Part shown: positions 49,585 through 58,100 of the stretch, piece by piece
How the letters are laid out: each line of letters opens with the position of its first letter
Numbering within the stretch: the first letter of the stretch is position 1
Assembly: GCA_045587385.1 (NCBI GenBank)
Contig: JAZNCE010000147.1
Span: forward strand, 1 to 64,000
Direction: 5' to 3'
DNA from: SVQP01 sp045587385
Lineage (GTDB): Bacteria > Bacillota > Clostridia > Oscillospirales > CAG-272
Length of the DNA: 64,000 nt
Notes under the pieces: model-generated
The model's database searches: none
Told to the model about the DNA's origin: nothing
The model's input: the letters and a program-made list of their open reading frames with translations, nothing else
Translations under genes and position numbers: made by a program

Positions 49585-52155
49585 TTACTGTGCAAATTCG
49601 ATCTCCCAGATCTTTTCCAAGGGAGAGGAGTAGGGGTTGAGCTCTGCGGGGAGCGTGGAGGAATCGATCACGCGTGCGTTATAAGCGTACAGCGTCTTTC
49701 TCTGGTAGACCGGCAATTCGATTGCCAGATCCAGCACGTATCCCATCGCTTCCTTGTAAAGCTCTGCGCGCTCCTCCTGATCGGTGGTCTCGCGCGCCAT
49801 GTCGATGACCTCGCTGAGCATATCAAGGATCGCGTTTTCCTCGGGATAGGAAGCGGGGGAGCCGAGAATCTCGCGGTATCCCCACGCCAGCGTGCTGGTC
49901 GCGGTGGAGTTCTTATGGTAGACCTGATACATATCGGGGTCGACCGTGGTGCCCCATGCTGCTGCCCAAACGGTCAGCGAGCCGGTGGAGAGCTTGGTCA
50001 GCGCCTGCGTGTCGGGCACGATCTCAATATCCCAGCCGCACTCGTTGAGCAGTGCCTGCGCACTCTCAAAGACCTTGTAGGCAGGGTGATCGGTCAGATC
50101 TGCGCCCGCAATGGTAAAGGTGATGGAAAGCCGGCTGTCGCCCTCGGAAACGCCTGCAGCTGCCATGTAGTCAAGGATGGTCCGCTTGGCGTTCTCGCGG
50201 TTGAAGTTGATGGAGGGGTACTCGTGGCCGTTATCCAGGCTGGGGTTGCCGTTTTCCGTGGGATACGCCCAGCTGACCGTGGACATGGGCCAGTAAATGG
50301 TGCTTGCCGTACCGGTGCTGTAGTATTCCAAGGCAAGACCGGTATCCATCGCGCACATAATGGCTTTGCGCAGGTTGATGTCTGCCACCTTGCCTGCGTT
50401 GATGCCGATGTAGCCGTAGCCCAGCTGATCGGTGTAGGTGCTTTCAATGCCGCGCTCGCCAAGGTTGTTGATGCGCTCAATGTTGTCCTGCGTGTACTGC
50501 GGCGTGACGAAATGCACCTCGCCCTTTTCCAGCGCGTCCAGCGCGTTTGTTGCGCTGACCACCTGGTAGCGCAGCTTTTCGATCTTGGGCTTGCCCATCA
50601 TAAAGTTTTCGTTTGCCTTGAAGTAAACGATGTTGTTTTGGTAAAAGTCCGCGCCCTTGGGGTTGTCCTCGCCTGCACGGTTAGTTGCCTTGTAAGGGCC
50701 TGCGCCCACGGGCACCTTGGTCACCTCGCTTGCGCGAATGACGTTTGCCATAAAGTCAAACGAGCCGTAGTCCACGCCGAACTTGTTATTCGGGATATCC
50801 ACGGTGTAGCCCTGCCCGTAGTAGTGCTGGGGAGCAACCGAGAAGGCAAAGTTCCAGATGGCTTTGGGGTCAACGCCGTTGATTTTGATCTGCAGCACGT
50901 CGTATTCGTCCTTATTTGCGGGCGTGCCGTCGGGATTGTGCTCGTGTGCCACGGTGTAAAAGCCGCCCAGTGCCTCCACCTCGTAAACGTCGGTGGTGTG
51001 ACCGAGGGAGACGATGCCCGAAATGTTGGGCACGAGCAGCGAGCCGTCCTCGGACATATTCTCGCGCAGAATGACCGTGGTTGCCTGCGCAGCGTATTCG
51101 GTCAGCAGCGTGGTTGCGGTTGCCCAGTACTGCAGAATGATGTGCAGCTCCTGGTCGATCTTCTGATTATAGACGTAGTTGATGGCTGCCTCTCGGGAGT
51201 TGACCACGTCGGGGGAGTAGTTACGGGTGACCTTTTTGATCTTGGTCTTGATATCCTTGTTGGTGACGGGGTCTTTTTCGTACTCAATGGTGACAAAGCC
51301 CTCGGCAAACATAAAGGAGGTGATCTCGTCAAATTCGCCCGTTTCCTTGTAAGGGGTCTCGGTGTACGCCTCTGCCGCCGAGGTGTAGTCGCTGTCCAGC
51401 TCCTTTTTGAATTCGGAAAGCGTCAGCTCGTAATCGGCAAGGAGGTTGTCGGTGGTCACCTTGGAGGGGTCGCTTGAAATGGCGTCCTTGTAGCCCTTGG
51501 AAAGTCCCGCCTGCTTGATCGCAGCAACCATTTTGTCGTAATCCGCGCTGTAAGAGCCTGCGGTGTCGGTCTTGCCCACCTGCTTGTAGAGGTTGATGAG
51601 CTCGTTTATGCGGTTGCGCGCGCGGGTGTTTGCCAGCTCGGCAATGATCTCGCCTGTGTCGTCCGAGCCCGAGCCGCGGGTCTGCGTGCGGTAGTCCTGC
51701 AAGCCCACGATATCGGTGGAGTACATAGTCGAGGAGCCGGTGTAGACGGGATCGAGGTAGACGTACATGTTAAAGAGCACGTCCTCAATGGTCAAGGGCT
51801 CGCCGTCCGAGAACTTGATGCCGTTCTTGATCACGAAGGTGTAGGTGGTGGTGTCCGAGAAATCGTCGTATTCGACAGCGTAGTCAAGGGCAACGACTGC
51901 CTCGTCCTCTCCGCAAGCCACCGTGACCTGACCGTTTTCATAGCCCGTGGTCAGCATAGCGATCTGGGTCATGGCAACGATGGTCGCGTCGGGAGCGGTG
52001 GTGGAGTAGAAGGGGTTGAACACGCCGTCAAGCGCGTCGGTCATGACAACCAACGCGTCGGGTCTTGCGTTTCTCTGTCCGCAGCCGCCCAGCACGGAAA
52101 GCGTGCCGAGCAGCATCATAGCGGCGAGAAGCGCGGAAAGGATTCTTTTATTCAT
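49585..52155 (-). CDS. oppA: Oligopeptide-binding lipoprotein OppA (family 5), with large insertion
   Basis: An 856-residue extracytoplasmic binding protein; the lipobox gives Cys25 (VLGGC). Family 5 features include the early LTTGYENG and TYTFVIKNGIKFSDGEPLT, GAGPYKATN, and the late segments YGYIGINAGKVADINLRKAI and VWAAAWGTTVDPDMYQVYH. The normal length is 500-600. The excess is mainly a charged, helical insertion at about residues 145-375. It lies 22 bp after the giant protease gene with its own AAAGGAGG, and oppBCDF follow, so it should deliver peptides made by that protease; this link is inferred from the operon. Confidence 0.94.
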   Translation of the reverse strand: MNKRILSALLAAMMLLGTLSVLGGCGQRNARPDALVVMTDALDGVFNPFYSTTAPDATIVAMTQIAMLTTGYENGQVTVACGEDEAVVALDYAVEYDDFSDTTTYTFVIKNGIKFSDGEPLTIEDVLFNMYVYLDPVYTGSSTMYSTDIVGLQDYRTQTRGSGSDDTGEIIAELANTRARNRINELINLYKQVGKTDTAGSYSADYDKMVAAIKQAGLSKGYKDAISSDPSKVTTDNLLADYELTLSEFKKELDSDYTSAAEAYTETPYKETGEFDEITSFMFAEGFVTIEYEKDPVTNKDIKTKIKKVTRNYSPDVVNSREAAINYVYNQKIDQELHIILQYWATATTLLTEYAAQATTVILRENMSEDGSLLVPNISGIVSLGHTTDVYEVEALGGFYTVAHEHNPDGTPANKDEYDVLQIKINGVDPKAIWNFAFSVAPQHYYGQGYTVDIPNNKFGVDYGSFDFMANVIRASEVTKVPVGAGPYKATNRAGEDNPKGADFYQNNIVYFKANENFMMGKPKIEKLRYQVVSATNALDALEKGEVHFVTPQYTQDNIERINNLGERGIESTYTDQLGYGYIGINAGKVADINLRKAIMCAMDTGLALEYYSTGTASTIYWPMSTVSWAYPTENGNPSLDNGHEYPSINFNRENAKRTILDYMAAAGVSEGDSRLSITFTIAGADLTDHPAYKVFESAQALLNECGWDIEIVPDTQALTKLSTGSLTVWAAAWGTTVDPDMYQVYHKNSTATSTLAWGYREILGSPASYPEENAILDMLSEVIDMARETTDQEERAELYKEAMGYVLDLAIELPVYQRKTLYAYNARVIDSSTLPAELNPYSSPLEKIWEIEFAQ

Positions 52156-52177
52156 TTGTCATTTCCTCCTTTGCGCG

Positions 52178-55100
52178 TCAGTTGCGTTCGCGGGGCGTGA
52201 TCGTAATCTCGCCCGTTTCTTTGTTGACTGCAAGAATTGCAGCGTTCTTGTTGTCGCCGGTCAGCTCAACCTTAATGTTCTCAAGGCTGATGTCTGCCGT
52301 GCCTGCGCCTGCCAGCATGCCGTAGGTCGAAAGGTCCATGCCGTCAAGGAGCAGCGAGGGGTCGATGAGCAGCTTGCCGCTGACGGTGACGTTTTCCAGC
52401 GTTGCCTGATCGGAGATCGTGCCTGCCAGAAGTCCTGCGGTCGAGCCCTGAATGCGCGAGCCGATGGCGGTGTAGGTCACGTTACTGAAGTGCAGGTCGG
52501 TAATCGACGCGCCTGCACCGATAAAGCCGAACAAGCCGCCCTGCTGTGCGCCCGTGGGCTGCACGACCGTGATGCCCGAGAAGGTGTGACCATTACCGAT
52601 GATCTTACCGGTGAACTGGTTTTGACCCTTATAGAAGTTTGCGGGCCAGATCGCACCCTTGATCGAGAAATCAAGGTCTGCTTCAATGATGTAGTTGCCG
52701 TCCGCTCTTGCGTTGCGGTAGAATTGCTGCACGGTGCTGATCTTGAACCACTGACCCTGCCACAGATCCACGTAAACGTCAACGGCAGGGGTGTTGATGG
52801 TGCCGTTTTCGTAGTTGATGTCGATCTTGATGGGATCGGTCAGAGGAGCGGTCATGTCCTTGTCTGCATAAATGGCGTTGGGCGTGCCGTCCAGCTTGGG
52901 GAAGGAGCCGCCAAGCGAGATGGCGCCGTTCTTCCAGGTGGGAACGGTGAGCTTGGAGCCCACATAGGTCTCAATGAGTGCGGGATTGCCGTCCCTGTCA
53001 AGGGTGTTGAGGTCGTAGAGGTGGAACTGTACGCCGGGTACCCACGCTGCATACAGCGTCAGCACCGCATCCGCACCGGATTTGACCGTGGCGGGATCAA
53101 CAGCGACAGTACCGCTTGCAAAGTCCCACTTGCCGGAATATACCCAGCCCTGCTCTCTGCCGGAAACCTCGGTCAGCTCGCCGTATTCGTCCAGCGGTCT
53201 GCCCTGATCGTCCACGCGGGGCTGGCGGTCGGTGTACCAGCCTGCTAAGGTGTAGCCGGGGTTGTCCACCACGTAAGCCTGCGCACCGCGGTCCTTATCC
53301 TGCGGATCAAGCAGCGGAATGCGGATCATACCGTCCTCGCCCGCCTTGTAATCGTCCAGGGAGAAGACGTCCACGACCGTAATGTCGCGGTTTGCAAAGC
53401 GACCCTCGCCTGCGTCAAAGCGCACGCTGACAGAGTAGCCCTGCTTGTCAAATTGCTTATAGGGATCCTTCCATTGCGAGCCGGTCGAGCCAAACAGCGT
53501 GATCATCATAAGCACGGTGGCAATGCCGATGGCAATGACGGCAATCGCGGTAAAGATCTTGTCAAAGGGAAGTGCGGCAAGTGCGCCAGAACGGTGCTTT
53601 TTGTGCATGCCGCGCGGCTTGTGCGGCTTGTTGAGCACGATGGGCTTCTGTGCCTTGGCGAGCAGCTTTTGTGCCTTGGCTGCCTTGCGCTCGGCAATGT
53701 ACGCAGGGGTAAATACCTTGCGTGCCAACACGAAGCTGGTAGCTGCGAGAATGAGCGAGAGAGTGCCGACGATGGCAAGCGCGATCGAGAGCACCAGCGT
53801 CACGGAAACGCTCTTGGGAGGCTGTACCTCGGGCTGCGCGTCGCCACCCTGATTGCCCGCAAGGGCTTCCAGATCGGCAATTCTGCGCTCTGCCGCGGTC
53901 AGCTTGTCAAAGTTGGTGACCAGCGCCTGCTGCTCCTTGGTGGAGATCTTGTCGTAAGCTGCGCGTGCCGCCTCGACAAGGGCTTTGTGCTCAAGCGTTA
54001 CGGAATCGGGGATTGCGTTGATGGCGGCAATGGCAGCGAGCGTGATCTCGTCGGCTGCTGCGCTGCCGTCGATAAAGGTGTCGAAGTATTGCGCGAAGAT
54101 AAAGGAATCGTAATGGTTGCCGTTGACGGGTCTGACCATGGTAATGGGAGCGTCCACGTGACCGATATAATCCTTGAAGCTTGCGCCGTAGTAGGTGTTG
54201 TAGTAGCTGGACTCGGCATTCCACATGAAGTAGGGGACGATGCCAAGACCGTTCTTGATCAGCGACGAGCCGTCGCTGTACTGGAAGGTGTATTCGCCGC
54301 TGCCGGGAATGTTGTCGTAGCTTTCGTGGTACGCTGCATCAAATTCCTCCTCAAGAATGGGTGCGTTGAAGGAGGTGAAGGTGACAAGGGTCAGGTCGTT
54401 GCAATCATAGAACGCCTTGTGACCGATGGCGCGCAGGGTGTAGGGCAGGGTCACCTGCTTGATGGGTGCGCCAGCAAACGCCATGGCAGAGATGCGTACC
54501 GTGCCGTCGGCAACCTGTACCTGCGTCGCGTCGCCCGTATAGGCAATCAGCTCCAGGCCGCGGGGAACAACGCGGTAGAGGTGACCGTCAATGACGCGCA
54601 CGTTTTCGGAGAGATCAAAGGTGTAGACCACGGATTCGTAGTCCTTGCCGTTGAAATTGGTGATCTCGATGGTCGAGAAGGGGGCAAGGCGGCAGAATGC
54701 GAAGGGGTTGTCGCCAAGCTCTGCAAGTGCAGTACCGAGTGTCAGATCAAAGTCTGCGGGCTGCTCCTTGTAGAAAGCGTGCGTGCCGATATAGGCAGCA
54801 CCCGAAAGGTCCGCGCCGGGCAGAATGGAGTATGCAAACGCGTAGTCTCCCACGTAGGTAAGGTTTTGCATGCCGTCCACGGCTGCCAGCTTGCCATCGT
54901 ATGCAAACGCGCCCTCCTCCACGCGCACGTCCTGTGCACCGAAGGAGACCTTGCGAAGCTGCTCGCAGTATGCAAAGGCGTAAGTGCCGAGCTTTTGCAC
55001 GCTTGCAAGATTGACTTCCCGAAGAGCGGTGGTATAGAATGTGTTGCTGCCGATCTCGGTCAAGCCCTCAAGGTTGATATCCGAGAGCTTGCGGCAGTAC

Positions 55101-58100
55101 ATGAACGCCATATCGGGCACGGTGGTCAGGCTCTTGCCAAGCGTTACCTTTTCAAGGCTTTGGCAGTAAGCAAACGCCTGCGTGCCGATCGAGGTAGCTG
55201 CGCTCAGATCAACGCTTGTCAGCGCGGGGGCAAAGTAGCGGTAAACGGGCTCGCCGTGCTCGTCGTAAACGGGAGAGGTGAAGCTCTGGTCGTAGGAATC
55301 GTTATAAACGTCGCCCGAGAACGCGTGCGCACCGATAGAGAGAACGCCCGAGAGGTCGATGTCGCGAAGCGAGGTGTTGTTAAAGAACGCGTAATCGCCG
55401 ATTACAGCGCCCTTACCCAGCGTCACGCTCTTGAGGTTGACCGCACCGTAGAAGGCGCGGCTGCCGATCTGCACGTTGTCGCCAACGGTCAGCGAGGTCA
55501 GCGGGGACTTGAAGGTGACGAAGTAGACGGTGGTGAAGATATTGCTCGGGAGAGATTCGCCCTTGATCTCCATATTGGAGTAGGGATTGAGATAGAAGGC
55601 ATCGGCGCCGAGCTTGACGTTGGAGCCGATTTCCACGCGTGCCAGCGACTTGCATTCGGAGAATGCACCCTTACCCACGGTCATGCCGTCGGGAATGGTC
55701 ACAGCCGTCAGCTTGCTGCCGCTGAATGCGTAAGCACCGATTTCGGTCAGATGTGCAAACGAGGGAGCAGAGGTCAGCGCACAGCGTGCAAAGGCGTAGT
55801 CGCCGATCTCGGTCAGATTGCCCAAGGTAACGCTTGCAAGTCTTGTGCAGTCTGCAAAGGCGTAGGGCTTGAGTGCCGTGACGTCGGGGAGCGTGACGGA
55901 GGTGATGTTGCCGTTGCCCGAGAACGCGCCCGCCCCGACCGTGCTCACGCCGTCAAGATAGAATTCTCCTTTGGTTGCGGGAGCGACCAGGATCAGCGTT
56001 TTGCCGTCCGCGCTCAGAATATAGGCAAGGTCGTTGCCCGCCCGGAAGCGGACGTTACCTGCCTCTACGGTGATCTTTTTGAGTGCCGTGCCGCCGAACG
56101 CGTTTTCACCAATGACCGCAACGTCCTTGCCAAGGGTGACCTTTTCCAGCTTCTTTGCGCCGCGGAATGCGCCCGTGGGAATCACGGCGGAGTTGAGAGA
56201 TACCTCAACTAATGCTTCGCAGCCCGAGAAGGCGTTCTTGCCCAGCTTATAGATGGGCGCCTTGATGGTCAGCGTGCGCAAGGAGGAGTTGTTTGCAAAG
56301 GCGCCCTCGCCAATGGATTGTACGCTCTCGCCAAGGATCACGCTGCCAAGCGAACGGTTGCCTGCAAACGCATAGTTGGCAATCGCCACCGCGCTGTTCA
56401 GCTTGATCGTGCCGCTCAGAGCACAGCCGTCAAACGCGCTTTCGTTGATGAATTTGACGTTTTCAATACCGATGACGGTCTTGAGCGAGGTGCAGCCGTA
56501 GAAAGCACCCCAGTCAATGCGGGTCAGGGTGGAGGGGAGCACCACGCGCTCAAGCGCGGTCAGATTTGCAAAGGCGTAAGCGGAAATGGTCTCCACGCCC
56601 TCGGGAATGATGACCTCGGTAATGGTATCGTCACCGATAAACCATGCCTGCGACAGGGAGGGGTCTTCGTCGGTGACCAGCGAGGGATCCTTGTCCACGT
56701 ATTCGTAGTTGGAGAACGCGAACTGACCGATCTGGGTCAAGGACAGGCTTTCGGGAATTTCGACCACGCCGCCCAGACCAAAGTAGTTTTGCAGAACGGG
56801 GCCTTGGGTCACGTAGGGATCCTTGACCTCAATGCTGATGGATTTGGAGTAGTAGGTGGATTTGCCGTCCATGACAACGCTTGCGGTCACGGATGCAAAG
56901 CCCTCCTTTTGTGCTGTGATCGTGCCGGTCTTTTCGTCCACCGTCACGATACCGGGGTTGGAGGATTCAAACACCACCTTGGTGTCTGCGGGGAAGTAGG
57001 CGTTGAGCTTATAGCGCACGGTGACGGACTCGCTGGGGAACATTTCCAGCGCGTAGTAGGAGGAGGCAAATTTGCTCTCGTCTCCCGTCACACCGATATC
57101 GCGGTCGGCAGAGTTGGCAAAATAGAACGCCTTGTCCACAAAGTAGCCGGTCAGCTCAAAGAGGTCGGTCACGGGCTTGTCGTATTTGACGTAGCCCACG
57201 TCGCCCTCGGCGAGCACCTTGACGCGGAATTCGTAGAATTTTTTGTTGTTATGGGGGTCGGTGATACGGATACGCGTCAGCGTACCGGGGGTAATGGGTA
57301 CGAGCGTGTTACCCACGATCTGTACGTTGTCGGGGTTAAAGGTCACGTAGTCCAGCAGGTCTGCCCAAGCGGAATCGGGATAGAGCATGGGATTGAGATC
57401 GTAGAGCTGGTAGGGGGAAAGCTCCAGGGTGGGCATGGGCTGCTCATCCGAGGGCTCAAAGCCCTCAAATTCGGGCAGGTAGAAGCTGACGTATTCGTCG
57501 GGCAAGCCGATCTCATAGACGGCGGTGTTCATCGCGTAGTCGTAGCAGGTCAGGGCAAAGGTGTTCTTATGTGCCGCGCCCTGCTTGATGTCCTGGATGT
57601 GATCGGTCAGCTCGATGATGACCTCGGTGGTGGAGTTGTATTCCGAATGAATGGCGGTGACGTACTTGTCAAAGGTCTTGGTGAGGTAGCCCTCTACGTA
57701 CTGACCCGAAGCGGAGTCGTAGTACGTGCCCAGCGTGACGTAGCCCGCCTGCATTGCCATGGCATAGTGGTTGTCGTAGATCTTGACCTTGGCGTAAAGG
57801 CGATTGATCTTCTCAGCCTTGTCGTATTCGGTATAGAATTCGCAATCGGTCACGGCGGGGGCTTGGAAGTCGGTGTAAAGCGGGAAGGTCATGGTGTTGC
57901 GCAGGTTGGTGTCCGCGCCGCCGTCACCGTAGTCAAGCAGACCCTTGATGGTTACCGTGTATTTGGTGTTGTTTTTGAGGTTTTGCTCAATGGCGGAGAA
58001 TCCCACGTCAAGGTTGGCGGGGAAGATGGACGCACCGCCGTCCGAGTAAGCCTTGCGTATCCAGTTTTCGGTGCGCTCGAATACCACCTCGCCCGTAGCG

